Positions 1 through 8,328 of a DNA stretch of 64,000 nt are shown piece after piece. The first letter of the stretch is position 1, and the number at the start of each line of letters is the position of its first letter. The notes below the pieces were generated by a model. It was not told the DNA's origin, ran no database searches, and saw only the letters and a program-made list of their open reading frames with translations. Position numbers and translations under genes: made by a program. Origin of the DNA: Streptantibioticus_C sp963761325 (lineage in GTDB: Bacteria > Actinomycetota > Actinomycetes > Streptomycetales > Streptomycetaceae); assembly GCA_963761325.1 (NCBI GenBank), contig CAVXGZ010000008.1, forward strand, positions 62,001 to 126,000, written 5' to 3'.

Positions 1-51
1 CCGTCCGTCGCGGTGGGCGGGGGTGTGGTCAACAGAGCTCTCCTCGTGCGC

Positions 52-1707
52 TTATCGCAGGTCGAAATTGGCGTGTACGGCCGTGAGGCTGGTGTGGACG
101 TGCAGCAGGTAGCCGCTGGTGGAGGCCAGCGCGCGGCGCACCGCCGGCTCCACGTGGTGCGGCTCGGCGACGCGTTCGGCCGGTATGCCGAAGGAGCGCG
201 CCCACCGCGCGAGGTCGGGGTTGCTCAGTTCCGTGCCGCAGGTGTCGGCGGCCGCCCGGCGGGCGGCGTGGGCGCGGATCGTGCCGTAACTGGCGTTGTC
301 GGCCACGATGACCACCGGGCAGCGGCCCAGCGCGCGGCCGGTGGCGAGCTCGTTGCCGGTCATCAGCACGCCGCCGTCGCCGACGACGCAGACCACCGTG
401 CGGTCGGGGAAGCGGGTGGCGGCGGCCACCGCGGCCGGCACTCCGAAGCCCATCGAACCGCCGGCGAGCGCGAGCAGCCGCTGGCCGCCGTTCAACGTGA
501 CGAAGCGGTGGACCCAGCTGCTGAAGTTCCCGGCGTCCAGGGTGACGATCGCGTCGTCCGGCAGCCGGCGGTTGAGGACCGCGGCCACCTGGGCGAAGTC
601 GAGCCCGTCCTCGCGCGGACGCGGTTGCGGCCGGCTGAGGTCGTTCTCCAGTCCGCGCCAGCCCGCCACCCACTCCTGCCGGTCGCCGTCGCCGCCGGCG
701 TCGCCGGGCGTGTCGGCCAGCAGCGCGAGCACGGCCGCCGGGTCGGCGGCCAGCCGCTCGCCGGGTCCGAGCGGCCGCGGGTGCACGGTGAGCAGGCTGC
801 GGCCGTCCGCGTACCAGCCGGACAGGTGGACCTCGTCGGGCTGGTCGCCGAGGAACACGACGAGATCGGCCTCGGCCAGCCGCGCCTTGGTCGCGGCGGG
901 CGATCCGAGGTGCAGGTGGCCCGCGTAGTGCGGATGGCGGTTGTCCATCAGGTCCTGCTGCTTGTTGCCCAGCACGACGGGCACCCCGGCGCCGCGTGCG
1001 AACCGGTCGAGCAGGTCCGCGACGGGCACCGCGTCGCCCCTGCGCAGCAGCCGTCCGGCCACCACCACCGGGCGCCGGGCGCCCGCCAGCGCCTCGCGGA
1101 CCCGCCGCGCGGCCTGGTCGCCGGGGACGTCGGGCACGTCGAGGGACGCGATGGCCACCGGGTCGGCCGGCAGGTCCCACAGGTCCTCCGGCACGACCAG
1201 CACGGCGGGTCCGGGCACCGCGGTCCCGAGCGCCTGCCGGATCCGCAGCAGCGCGTCCGGCAGCGTGTCGGGGCCGTCGAGCGTCACCACCGGCACCACC
1301 CCGCCGAGCAGCGCGGCGATGTCGGTGCCCTGGAAGCCCAGGACCGGATCGGTGCCCCGGTCGGCGCCGCCCACCACCAGCAGCAGCGGTGTCGGGTCGG
1401 CCTTGGCGGCGTCCAGGGCGATGCTCGCGTTGGTGGCTCCCGGCGAGCGGTTGACCGCCACCACGGCCGGCCGGCCGGTCAGGCGGGCGTCGGCGAGCGC
1501 GGCGAACGCGGCGCCGGCCTCGTGCCGGGCGGTGACGATCGGAAAGCCGTCGTCGTCCGCCGCGTCGAGGAGCGGCAGGAACGCCTCACCGGGCACGGTG
1601 AACAACCGGTCGCAGCCCAGGTCGCGCAGGAACCGCAGGACGCGGTGGGCGACGCTGTCGCCCGCCGCGTCGGCCCGCTGCCGCGGGGCGGTCGTGGTGA
1701 CCGTCAC
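52..1707 (-). CDS. Thiamine diphosphate-dependent decarboxylase/synthase-like enzyme
   Basis: A 551-residue protein with the three-domain layout of the acetolactate synthase, benzoylformate decarboxylase and phosphonopyruvate decarboxylase superfamily. The N-terminal pyrimidine domain carries the activating glutamate (ARHE, Glu63). The C-terminal domain has the diphosphate/Mg motif starting GDGG at 443-446 and ending at Asn471. Such enzymes decarboxylate 2-oxo acids and may condense the aldehyde-level intermediate with an acceptor. The GTG start at 1707 overlaps the stop of the upstream gene by GTGA, so the two are translationally coupled. It is the last gene of the visible operon with amino- and hydroxy-acid dehydrogenases, which suggests 2-oxo acid chemistry. 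The substrate cannot be read from the sequence. Confidence 0.88.
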   Translation of the reverse strand: MTVTTTAPRQRADAAGDSVAHRVLRFLRDLGCDRLFTVPGEAFLPLLDAADDDGFPIVTARHEAGAAFAALADARLTGRPAVVAVNRSPGATNASIALDAAKADPTPLLLVVGGADRGTDPVLGFQGTDIAALLGGVVPVVTLDGPDTLPDALLRIRQALGTAVPGPAVLVVPEDLWDLPADPVAIASLDVPDVPGDQAARRVREALAGARRPVVVAGRLLRRGDAVPVADLLDRFARGAGVPVVLGNKQQDLMDNRHPHYAGHLHLGSPAATKARLAEADLVVFLGDQPDEVHLSGWYADGRSLLTVHPRPLGPGERLAADPAAVLALLADTPGDAGGDGDRQEWVAGWRGLENDLSRPQPRPREDGLDFAQVAAVLNRRLPDDAIVTLDAGNFSSWVHRFVTLNGGQRLLALAGGSMGFGVPAAVAAATRFPDRTVVCVVGDGGVLMTGNELATGRALGRCPVVIVADNASYGTIRAHAARRAAADTCGTELSNPDLARWARSFGIPAERVAEPHHVEPAVRRALASTSGYLLHVHTSLTAVHANFDLR

Positions 1708-2930
1708 CGTGACGTCCCCCGCACGGGTGCCTTGTACTCGCCCGTCGCCGACTCCGGCGGCCACACGACGACCGCGTCCTGCGCGCTGTCGCCGACCTCG
1801 CGGTAGTGCATCAGGACGATCTCCGGGGTGTCGTGGTGTCCGGCGGCGTCCGACCAGTCGAAGGACACCGGTCCGCGCCAGGTGTCGAACGTGCCAGTTT
1901 CCAGGGCGTGTTGCAGTTCGTCGCGGCCGGTGCCTCCGGCTGCCGCGGCGGCCTGGGCGAGGATGACCACGTCGGTGAAGGCGTTGAGCGAGTTGTCCGG
2001 CGGGGCGCTGCCGAACTCGCGCTCGTAGTGTTCCACGAACCACCGCCCGACAGGGCCGAGTTCCGGCCAGTCCGGGCTGAAGCGGGTCGCCGGCCACACC
2101 ACGCCCGCGCCCGCCTCGCCGGTCAGCCCCCAGTAGTCCCCGGACCGCATCGGGAAGGGGAAGCACACCATCATCGGTACGCCCGGCAGCACGCCCGCGG
2201 AGACCGCCGAGGCGATGACCATGTAGTTGGTGCGCACCACCGCGGCGTTCAGCAGCAGTTCGGGGCCGAACTCGGCGACCTCCTTCAACTGCTCGTCCAG
2301 GTCCGTGACGCCGTCCTGCTCGAAGTCGATGCGCAGCACCTCGACGCCCTCGACCCTGTCGTACAGCTCCTGCTGCAGCGTGTCGGCGAGCATCTGGCCG
2401 AAGACGGTGTCCGCGGCGACCAGGGCGATCCGCTTCCAGCCCTGCTCCTTGACGAAGGAGGCCATCAGCGGAGCGCGGTCGGCTATCGAGAAGTAGGTCC
2501 TGAACAGGTGCCGGCGGCCGATGTTGATCGTGTTGTGGCCGTTCTCGACGAAGGTGGGGACACCGATCTCCTCGGCCACGTCGGCGACGTTCGGAGCGGT
2601 CCGCAGATGCCACTGGCCGACGACCGCGCTGACCCGGTCGAGGAAGACCAGTTTGGCCAGTCCGCCCACCGCGGTGCGCGACATGTGTTCGACGTCCGCG
2701 CCGAGCTGGTCATTGGCCAGAACCAGGCGGACGCCGGTGCCGATCCCGTGCTCGGCCGCGTAGCGGGCCCCGAGCACGGCGCCGCGCACGCACAGCTCTC
2801 CGGCCACCGGGTCCCCCGGGCCGGTCAGCGGCGTCAGGACACCGATCGGCAGGGCGTCGTCGCCGGCCGCCCGGTTCTCCCGTGCGACCAGTTCCGCAGC
2901 CCGTACCGCGATCTCTTGCGACTGGGTCAC
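1704..2930 (-). CDS. Periplasmic-binding-protein-fold protein (Leu/amide/urea-binding type) lacking a signal peptide
   Basis: A 408-residue protein resembling substrate-binding proteins of branched-chain amino acid, amide and urea ABC transporters. The PIGVLTPLTGPG segment near residue 48 matches the start of the ligand-binding fold, and SAVVGQWHLRT is the usual hinge region. There is no hydrophobic signal sequence or lipobox, and no permease or ATPase gene lies beside it. It probably stays in the cytoplasm, either as a ligand sensor like AmiC or in an unusual role in the pathway. The GTG start has a strong AAGGAG seven bases upstream. The stop overlaps the start of the downstream ThDP enzyme. 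Function is inferred from fold only. Confidence 0.8.
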   Translation of the reverse strand: MTQSQEIAVRAAELVARENRAAGDDALPIGVLTPLTGPGDPVAGELCVRGAVLGARYAAEHGIGTGVRLVLANDQLGADVEHMSRTAVGGLAKLVFLDRVSAVVGQWHLRTAPNVADVAEEIGVPTFVENGHNTINIGRRHLFRTYFSIADRAPLMASFVKEQGWKRIALVAADTVFGQMLADTLQQELYDRVEGVEVLRIDFEQDGVTDLDEQLKEVAEFGPELLLNAAVVRTNYMVIASAVSAGVLPGVPMMVCFPFPMRSGDYWGLTGEAGAGVVWPATRFSPDWPELGPVGRWFVEHYEREFGSAPPDNSLNAFTDVVILAQAAAAAGGTGRDELQHALETGTFDTWRGPVSFDWSDAAGHHDTPEIVLMHYREVGDSAQDAVVVWPPESATGEYKAPVRGTSR

Positions 2931-2958
2931 GCTGAAACTCCTTCAGTGTGGTACGCCG

Positions 2959-2988
2959 GACGGCCGCCTCTTCTTCGGGGCGGCCGTC
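2959..2988 (-). terminator. Intra-operon hairpin between sulfotransferase and binding-protein genes
   Basis: Nine-base perfect arms (GACGGCCGC and GCGGCCGTC) separated by 12 bases, located between the sulfotransferase stop (2993) and the next start (2930). No U-tract follows. It could partially terminate transcription or stabilise the upstream message. Confidence 0.45.
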
Positions 2989-2992
2989 GCGA

Positions 2993-4126
2993 TCAGACTC
3001 CGAAACGCTTGCGGTACGACTCGGTGGCGGCGTTCACCGCCCGCTCGGACAGCCCGAACTCGTCGAGGCTGTAGACGTGCCTGCCCTTGCCCTTGGCCGG
3101 CTTCCACGCCAGGTGCTCGGCGACCGCGGCCTGGAAGTCGCTGGTGAACGGGATCTCCAGGAACTCGCAGATCCCCCGCATCGCCTCCTGCGGGTCCGCC
3201 ACCAGGCGCCGGTAGGGCATGTCCAGTACCGGCTGCCCGCCGATCAGTTCGTCGCGGTCCTGCGCGAGCCGTTCGGACAGCTCGGTGATCCGGGTGAACC
3301 ACTGGTCGCCGATCTCATGGGCGTCCCAGCGGTCGCTGCGCGCTCCGCGCAGGGTCCGGCACAGGCTCGCCGTCGAGCCGATCACCTCGACCGGATCGCG
3401 GTGCAGATGGATGAAGCGCGCGTCCGGGTACGCCTGGACCAGGCTGTCGAGGAACCAGGTGTGGAACGGGCACTTCAGCACCGGCACCGGCCCCGGGCCG
3501 TCGTCCCGCTGGTGCAGGCTCATCAGCGTCTGCAGCTGGCTGCGGTGCCAGCGGTACGGCTCGGCCAGATCCTGCTGGTGCAGCCACTGCCCGTAGGACG
3601 GCACCCGGTAGCGCATCTCCAGCACCATGCTGTGGAAGGTGTTGGCGAGCAGCCGGTGGCACTCGTCGGGCATCCGCGCGTCGATGAAGTGGATGCCCGG
3701 CAGGTCGGGGGCCTTGCGGTAGTAGTCGTCGACGTAGTCCTGCGCGGTGTCGCGCAGTTGCTCGTGCGCGTCCGGCCGGCGCACCGCGTCGGTGTGGTGG
3801 GTCAGCTCCCACAGCAGCGGGCTGTGCAGCGACTCGTGGCGGCCCAGCAGGTTGTGCAGCAGCGTGCTGCCGGTGCGCAGGAAGCCGATGACGAACACCG
3901 GCCGCCGCAGGTCGACTTCGGCGAGCCGCGGGTCGGCGGCGCGCAGCTCGACGGTGTCGGCCAGCACCTCCTGCGAGCGCACGATCGAGCGCCAGACCGG
4001 GACGACGTCCTCCGGCCGCAGGTACGCCTCGTTCCGCAGGGACTCGGCGAAGCGGTGTTGTGCGTCGGAGAACGGCGCCGGGCCGCCGGACGCGGGTGCG
4101 GTGGCGGATCCGGTCGCGGTCGTCAT
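2993..4126 (-). CDS. PAPS-dependent sulfotransferase family protein
   Basis: A 377-residue protein of the Sulfotransfer_3 type. The 5'-phosphosulfate-binding loop GFLRTGST lies at residues 81-88, and a 3'-phosphate-binding segment (RFIHLHRDP) lies near residue 240. These enzymes transfer sulfate from PAPS to hydroxyl or amino groups of small molecules. The ATG at 4126 was chosen because it overlaps the upstream stop by ATGA; an ATG eight codons earlier is possible. It sits inside the operon with the hydroxyacid dehydrogenase, so a hydroxylated pathway intermediate is a plausible acceptor. It is not closely similar to the second sulfotransferase at 45300-46034. The acceptor is unknown. Confidence 0.88.
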   Translation of the reverse strand: MTTATGSATAPASGGPAPFSDAQHRFAESLRNEAYLRPEDVVPVWRSIVRSQEVLADTVELRAADPRLAEVDLRRPVFVIGFLRTGSTLLHNLLGRHESLHSPLLWELTHHTDAVRRPDAHEQLRDTAQDYVDDYYRKAPDLPGIHFIDARMPDECHRLLANTFHSMVLEMRYRVPSYGQWLHQQDLAEPYRWHRSQLQTLMSLHQRDDGPGPVPVLKCPFHTWFLDSLVQAYPDARFIHLHRDPVEVIGSTASLCRTLRGARSDRWDAHEIGDQWFTRITELSERLAQDRDELIGGQPVLDMPYRRLVADPQEAMRGICEFLEIPFTSDFQAAVAEHLAWKPAKGKGRHVYSLDEFGLSERAVNAATESYRKRFGV

Positions 4127-5088
4127 GTCAGGTTCCCTTCTGCTTGCCACTGGACGAGGTCGCGCGGGTCCAGACCCGCCCGCAGGTCCCGCAGGTTGGC
4201 CAGGAAGGTGTTCGCCACCTCGACCGGTTCGCCGGGGAAGGCGAACGCCCGGTGCGGCGAGACGATCAGCCGCGGGACGTCCCGGACGGGATCGTCCTCG
4301 GGCAGCGGCTCCCGCTCGTGGACGTCCACGAAGGCGCCGCGCAGCCGCCCTTCCCGCAGGGACGTGTGCAGCGCGGCGTTGTCGATCGTCTCCGCCCGCC
4401 CGACGTTGACCACGACGGCGTGCGCGGGCAGGGCGTCGAGCACGTCGGCCCCGATCAGGCCGCTGGTGTCCGGTGTGCCGGGCAGGCAGGCGACGAGGTG
4501 GTCGAAGCCGGCCGCCTCCTTCGCCAACCGGTCGGCCGGCACGGTGCGTTCGGCTTCCGGGACGACCCGGTCCGCGGTGCGGGTCACCGCCACGGTGTGC
4601 GCGCCGAGCGCGCCGAGCCGGGTGAGGACGGCGCGGCCGATCCGCCCGGCGCCGACCACGGCGACGGTGCTGCCGGTCAGCAGCGTCGCCCCCGACCGGT
4701 ACCAGGCGGCGTCCCGCCGGCCGAAGAGCTCCGGAAAGTCCTTCATCACCAGCAGCAGTCCGGAGACGGCGTACTCGGCGACGGACGTGACCGGCACCGC
4801 CGCCGAGCTGGTGACCAGGACGTCGGAACGCAGTCCGGCCGACCGCAGGTGGTCGACGCCGGTGCCGGTCAGATGCAGCCAGCGCAGCCGTTCGAGCCCC
4901 GCGAGGCTCCCCGGCGTGAACTGGTAGCCGATCAGCACGTCGGCGTCGTCCGCCTCGACGGTCTCGGTGACGCGCAGCCGGATTCCGGGTGTGCCGTCCA
5001 GCACCGGCACCAGATGGGGTGCCATCTTGCTGTACGCCAGCCGGACGTCCAGGTCCGCCCAGCCACCGGGCGACTCGGTGTCCGCCAT
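4123..5088 (-). CDS. D-isomer-specific 2-hydroxyacid dehydrogenase
   Basis: A 321-residue NAD(P)-dependent oxidoreductase. The Rossmann motif GAGRIGR is at 147-152. The catalytic triad of the family can be assigned to Arg231 (NVGRAE), Glu260 (in HEREP) and His279 (SPHR). It interconverts 2-oxo and 2-hydroxy acids. It starts four bases after the stop of the amino-acid dehydrogenase and its own stop overlaps the sulfotransferase start, so it is firmly part of the operon. A 2-oxo acid could be shared with the ThDP enzyme and the dehydrogenase upstream. The substrate is not predictable. Confidence 0.9.
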   Translation of the reverse strand: MADTESPGGWADLDVRLAYSKMAPHLVPVLDGTPGIRLRVTETVEADDADVLIGYQFTPGSLAGLERLRWLHLTGTGVDHLRSAGLRSDVLVTSSAAVPVTSVAEYAVSGLLLVMKDFPELFGRRDAAWYRSGATLLTGSTVAVVGAGRIGRAVLTRLGALGAHTVAVTRTADRVVPEAERTVPADRLAKEAAGFDHLVACLPGTPDTSGLIGADVLDALPAHAVVVNVGRAETIDNAALHTSLREGRLRGAFVDVHEREPLPEDDPVRDVPRLIVSPHRAFAFPGEPVEVANTFLANLRDLRAGLDPRDLVQWQAEGNLT

Positions 5089-5092
5089 CGGA

Positions 5093-6241
5093 CTACCAGC
5101 CCGCCTTCCTGCGGTGGGCGAGCAGTGCGGGCACCGGATCGGCGACGCCGCCGGCCGCGATCTCCAGTACGTCCCGGCTGTTGCGGCGCACCCGGCCCTC
5201 GACCCAGTCGAACAGCCAGCCGACCATCTGCTGGTGCGGCAGGTCGAAGGGGACCGTCCCGGTCAGCACGCATCCGGTCACCGCCGCGCCGCCGACGTTG
5301 GCCACCACGTCGGGGATCACGACGACGCCGCGGGCGGCCATCCTCGCCTTGGCCTCCGGGGTGCAGCACAGGTTGCCGCCCTCGACCACGATCTCGGCGC
5401 GCATCCGGTCGACGTTGTCGGCCCGTACCGCGTCACCGGAGGCGGCGAGCACCAGCACGTTGGCGTCCACGTCCAGCCACGCCTCCGAGGCGTCGCTGAC
5501 GGTGACCGAGTCGGGCAGGCGCGTCCGGTCGATGGTGCCGGCGGAGTCGGTGATCGCCAGCAGTTCCGCGACCGGCAGGCCCTGCGGGGAGCTGACGGTG
5601 CCCCGGATGTCGGCGATCGCCACCACCCGGTGCCCGCGGCTCTCCAGGGTCTTCGCCACCGCGCGGCCGACGGTGCCGAAGCCCTGGATCGTCACCTGGC
5701 ACGGGCCGTCGCCGGGCCGGGACTCGATGGCGGCCAGCGTTCCGACGGAGACGCCGAACCCGGTGATGTCGACCAGAGGTGTCCAGAACGACGCCCAGTC
5801 GGTGGGCAGTTGCCGGCCGCGGGTGTCGCGCAGCACGTCGAACTTGGCCTCGCGCAGGAACAGGTCGCGGTCGGCGTGCGTCGTGCCCAGGTCGCAGCCG
5901 AGGTAGACCCCGCCGTGCAGCAGCGGTGCGACCGAGCGGCCGAACGCCGCGAGGACGTCGTCGCGTTGGCCGGGGACCGCCCGGATGCCGGCCTTGGCGC
6001 CGCCGATCGGCAGGCCGGCGAGGGTCAGCTTCGTGGTCATCGCGGCGGCGAGCGCCCTGACCTCGGCCTCGGTGACGGTCTCGGTCATCCGGGTGCCGCC
6101 CATGGCCATGCACTCGACGAGCGAGTCCACCACGACCCAGCCGTTGAGGCTGTCGGACGGTGAGGTGATCTCGGTGACCAGGAGCGGTCCGGTGGCTCCG
6201 TCCGCCTCCGGCTTCGCACTTTCTAAGAGCATCCCCGTCAT
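5093..6241 (-). CDS. Glu/Leu/Phe/Val dehydrogenase family protein
   Basis: A 382-residue NAD-dependent amino-acid dehydrogenase, the usual length for actinobacterial valine/leucine-type enzymes. The GLPIGGAKAGI segment holds the catalytic lysine region, and a Rossmann domain follows (QGFGTVGRAVA). It would deaminate an L-amino acid to its 2-oxo acid or run in reverse. The ATG at 6241 is preceded by GGGGA at a four-base spacing and is preferred over an upstream in-frame start. It is the first gene of the operon, downstream of the SARP gene. In this context it may supply or consume a 2-oxo acid for the hydroxyacid dehydrogenase and ThDP enzyme rather than serve catabolism. Confidence 0.88.
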   Translation of the reverse strand: MTGMLLESAKPEADGATGPLLVTEITSPSDSLNGWVVVDSLVECMAMGGTRMTETVTEAEVRALAAAMTTKLTLAGLPIGGAKAGIRAVPGQRDDVLAAFGRSVAPLLHGGVYLGCDLGTTHADRDLFLREAKFDVLRDTRGRQLPTDWASFWTPLVDITGFGVSVGTLAAIESRPGDGPCQVTIQGFGTVGRAVAKTLESRGHRVVAIADIRGTVSSPQGLPVAELLAITDSAGTIDRTRLPDSVTVSDASEAWLDVDANVLVLAASGDAVRADNVDRMRAEIVVEGGNLCCTPEAKARMAARGVVVIPDVVANVGGAAVTGCVLTGTVPFDLPHQQMVGWLFDWVEGRVRRNSRDVLEIAAGGVADPVPALLAHRRKAGW

Positions 6242-6447
6242 ACGTTCCCCGCTTTCACGGCCACCAGGGCCTCGCGCTTCGGAATGAAGAGCAATACCGG
6301 TTCGGTTTACGGCACCCACCCACCAGGCAGGAGGGGCCGCGGAGAGACGGGTCGTGCGCGGCGTTCACGCATTGCGGCTGATGAATTCACGATCCGCTCT
6401 CCCAACCGCCGGAGACTGTAATCGGCACGCGCATCGCGAACGCATAC

Positions 6448-6466
6448 TCATCGCATATGGCGATGA
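6448..6466. promoter_or_regulatory. Inverted repeat upstream of the dehydrogenase-led operon
   Basis: Perfect seven-base arms TCATCGC and GCGATGA with a five-base centre lie between the SARP stop and the operon start at 6241. The surrounding bases are AT-richer than the genes and include a further GCATCGC copy about 20 bases away. It is a candidate operator or activator site for the operon. The regulator is unknown. Confidence 0.4.
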
Positions 6467-6499
6467 TCATGAGGAGTCCGTCCAGGTCGGAGGGGTTTC

Positions 6500-7309
6500 T
6501 CACACCAGGACGGCGCCGTGTTGCCGGCCGTGCATCGCCCGAAGGTGGTGGCAGACCTGTTCGCTGTCGTACGACACGACGGCCGAGTGGACCGCGAGCA
6601 GACCCGGCGACGGCGGGATGCCCAACTCCTCCCGGAACAGCCGCTGCGCGCGCTGGTACGTGTCGAGGCAGGTGGACATGTCCGCCGCCCCGTAGAGAGC
6701 GGCCATCAGTATCGCCCACGACCGCTCCCGCAGCGGGTGGTCGGCGATCGCCGAGCGGGCGCGCAGGGCGGCCTCGGCGCAGAATCCGAGATGCACGCAG
6801 GCTTCGGCCTGGTCCTCGATCGCGTTCAGCCGCATCTCGTCCAGCGCGTCGAGCCGGGCCCGCAGCCGGCCGGACCCGGCCGCGTCGATGCCGGCCGGTC
6901 CGCGCCAGAGGTCCAGTGCCGAGGTGAGCAGCCGGTAGCTCTCCGCCGGGTCGCCGGCCTCCAGCATGCGCCGCCCCGCCGCCGCCAGGCCGACGAAGAC
7001 CGACTGGTCCACCGCTCCCGGGCCACCGGCCAGCAGGTAGCTGGCACCGCGCCCGCCGTCGCCGCCGCGGCGTACGACCAGTTGCTCGGTGTCGCCGAGG
7101 TCCTTGCGCAGCCTGCTGACGTAGTTGCGCAGGTTCGCCTCGGCGGAGGTCGGCGGCTCGTCCCACAGCAGCCTGACCAGCTCCCCGCGGGACAGCTCCT
7201 TGCCGACGTTGATGGCCAGCGCGGCGAGCACGCCCCTGACCATCGTCGACTCCGGGGCGCGCACCCCCGCGTCCGAGTCGAAGCAGACGGGACCGAGGAC
7301 ACGGATCAC
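6500..7309 (-). CDS. AfsR/SARP-family transcriptional activator
   Basis: A 269-residue protein with the short SARP architecture. It has an N-terminal OmpR-like winged helix (ELSRGELVRLLWDEPP, RNYVSRLRKDLGD) followed by a bacterial transcriptional activation domain (ALDLWRGPAG to YQRAQRLFREELGIPPSP). SARPs activate nearby antibiotic clusters by binding direct repeats at promoters. It starts with GTG behind a weak GGGGG. It lies 258 bases upstream of the dehydrogenase-led operon on the same strand and divergently from a small peptide gene. Pathway-specific activation of the left operon is the natural inference. Confidence 0.92.
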   Translation of the reverse strand: MIRVLGPVCFDSDAGVRAPESTMVRGVLAALAINVGKELSRGELVRLLWDEPPTSAEANLRNYVSRLRKDLGDTEQLVVRRGGDGGRGASYLLAGGPGAVDQSVFVGLAAAGRRMLEAGDPAESYRLLTSALDLWRGPAGIDAAGSGRLRARLDALDEMRLNAIEDQAEACVHLGFCAEAALRARSAIADHPLRERSWAILMAALYGAADMSTCLDTYQRAQRLFREELGIPPSPGLLAVHSAVVSYDSEQVCHHLRAMHGRQHGAVLV

Positions 7310-7375
7310 CGGACCCCCAGGCTCGACGTGGCGCGGGCGAAGCCGCCGGGCGGCGGCACGGGAGAAGGTGCGGAC

Positions 7376-7474
7376 ATGGCGATCCCTCGGAAGCGCGGTA
7401 TTTCCGTCACTTTCAATTACAAGTTAGCTGGTGATGGAACCTACTTGGCGGTCGGATGGATCGTCAACCCCTGA
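7376..7474 (+). CDS. Small 32-residue peptide, unknown function
   Basis: The frame begins with ATG behind AGAAGG at a seven-base spacing and ends with TGA, giving a 32-residue peptide that starts MAIPRKRG and ends GWIVNP. Its DNA is clearly AT-richer than the surrounding genes and includes a rare TTA leucine codon at 7424-7426. It is divergent from the SARP gene, with only 66 bases between the starts. The N-terminus is basic and the C-terminus hydrophobic and aromatic. It could be a precursor peptide, a small regulator or a chance open frame. The good ribosome site and position argue for translation. I recognise no family. Confidence 0.4.
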   Translation: MAIPRKRGISVTFNYKLAGDGTYLAVGWIVNP

Positions 7475-7990
7475 TCAGACGCCTGTTATTGCCGCGGTCG
7501 CGGCGGATCAATTATTGGCAAAGCTCGCTTAGCCAAGTCGCGCACGGAATCGGGCCCGCCCGCCGGGATCCGCGCGGACGACCGGGCTCCGGCCGCGGAG
7601 GCCGGCCGCCGCGTCGCGAGCCGATGCCCGGTTCGGGACGCGGGGCCCGGCCGCACCCGCCCGGCGTCCGCGTGATCAGCGGATCCGCCGCCGGCCGGAC
7701 ATTCCGCCACGGATCGTCAGCGCGCGCCGGCCGGCCCAGGGCAAAGAGTCAGCTGGTATCCGGTGAAATGATGATCACGGCCTCTCTCCTTATGCCGAAA
7801 TACCGCCCGATACCCCCAACTGCGTTGATGGCGGGCGGACTTCGAGCGTGATTGCATCGTGGCCGCATACGGGAATCGGAGAATGTTCCGGATATTTCGG
7901 CCTTCGACCGCTCGTTGCACCGGACGGGTCGGCGTGCCGACGCGACCGGCGAAAAGACAACGCTCAAGCACATGAAGGGAAACGCACGCC
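7475..7990. other. Intergenic region between the two small peptide genes
   Basis: About 516 bases without a convincing gene. The first 60 and last 240 bases are AT-richer than the coding DNA, and the middle is very GC-rich. It holds the imperfect palindrome at 7515-7536 and presumably the promoter of the His-rich peptide gene. No clear -35/-10 pair was identified. Confidence 0.5.
7515..7536. promoter_or_regulatory. 22-base imperfect palindrome
   Basis: Half-sites TTGGCAAAGC and GCTTAGCCAA are separated by TC, with one mismatch in ten pairs. The two-base centre is too short for an efficient hairpin loop, so a dimeric repressor or activator site is more likely than a terminator. It lies 41 bases after the 32-residue peptide gene. 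Confidence 0.4.
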
Positions 7991-8191
7991 ATGCGCAATG
8001 ACCTCACACCGCAGGTCGAGACCAGCGAGATCGACGACGCCGACCTGGACCAGGTCGCCGGTGGTGGCCCCGGCCTCGTGGCAGGGGTCGAGGCCCTCCT
8101 GCACCGTGAGTTGGACGCCGACCTCCTGCACGGCCACCACCACCGCCACCACGGCCACCACCACGGCCACCACGGTCACCACGGGATCTGA
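7991..8191 (+). CDS. His-rich peptide with double-glycine-type leader (putative RiPP/bacteriocin-like precursor)
   Basis: A 66-residue peptide. Residues 1-25 form an acidic leader ending DLDQVAGG, matching the double-glycine leaders of class II bacteriocins and many RiPP precursors. The rest contains a short amphipathic stretch (LVAGVEALLHRELDADLL) and then a tail in which 13 of the last 20 residues are His, spaced by Gly and one Arg. There is no Cys, Ser or Thr after the GG site, so lanthionine formation is impossible; metal binding is the obvious idea. The ATG has GAAGGG upstream. No modification enzyme or peptidase-transporter is adjacent. Function is unproven. Confidence 0.7.
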   Translation: MRNDLTPQVETSEIDDADLDQVAGGGPGLVAGVEALLHRELDADLLHGHHHRHHGHHHGHHGHHGI

Positions 8192-8248
8192 CGGCCGGCA
8201 GTCCTACCCGGTCCGCCGGTAGCCGGTGCCTCGGCGAGGCGGCCGGTC

Positions 8249-8289
8249 GGGTCCGGGCCCGAGAACACCTCGTTCCCGGGCCCGGACCC
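8249..8289. terminator. Bidirectional hairpin terminator
   Basis: Thirteen-base perfect arms (GGGTCCGGGCCCG and CGGGCCCGGACCC), with an inner GAAC/GTTC extension, lie between the converging His-rich peptide gene and the membrane protein gene at 8329. No U-tract, as is usual in this GC range. Confidence 0.75.
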
Positions 8290-8328
8290 CGCAGAACCGT
8301 TCGCCGGGCCCGCCTGCCGCTGCCGGAC

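Noticed and set aside
7991..8191. His-rich tail as a cloning affinity tag artefact
   Set aside because: The His codons are interrupted by Gly and Arg and sit in a peptide with natural leader, ribosome site and flanking genome context.
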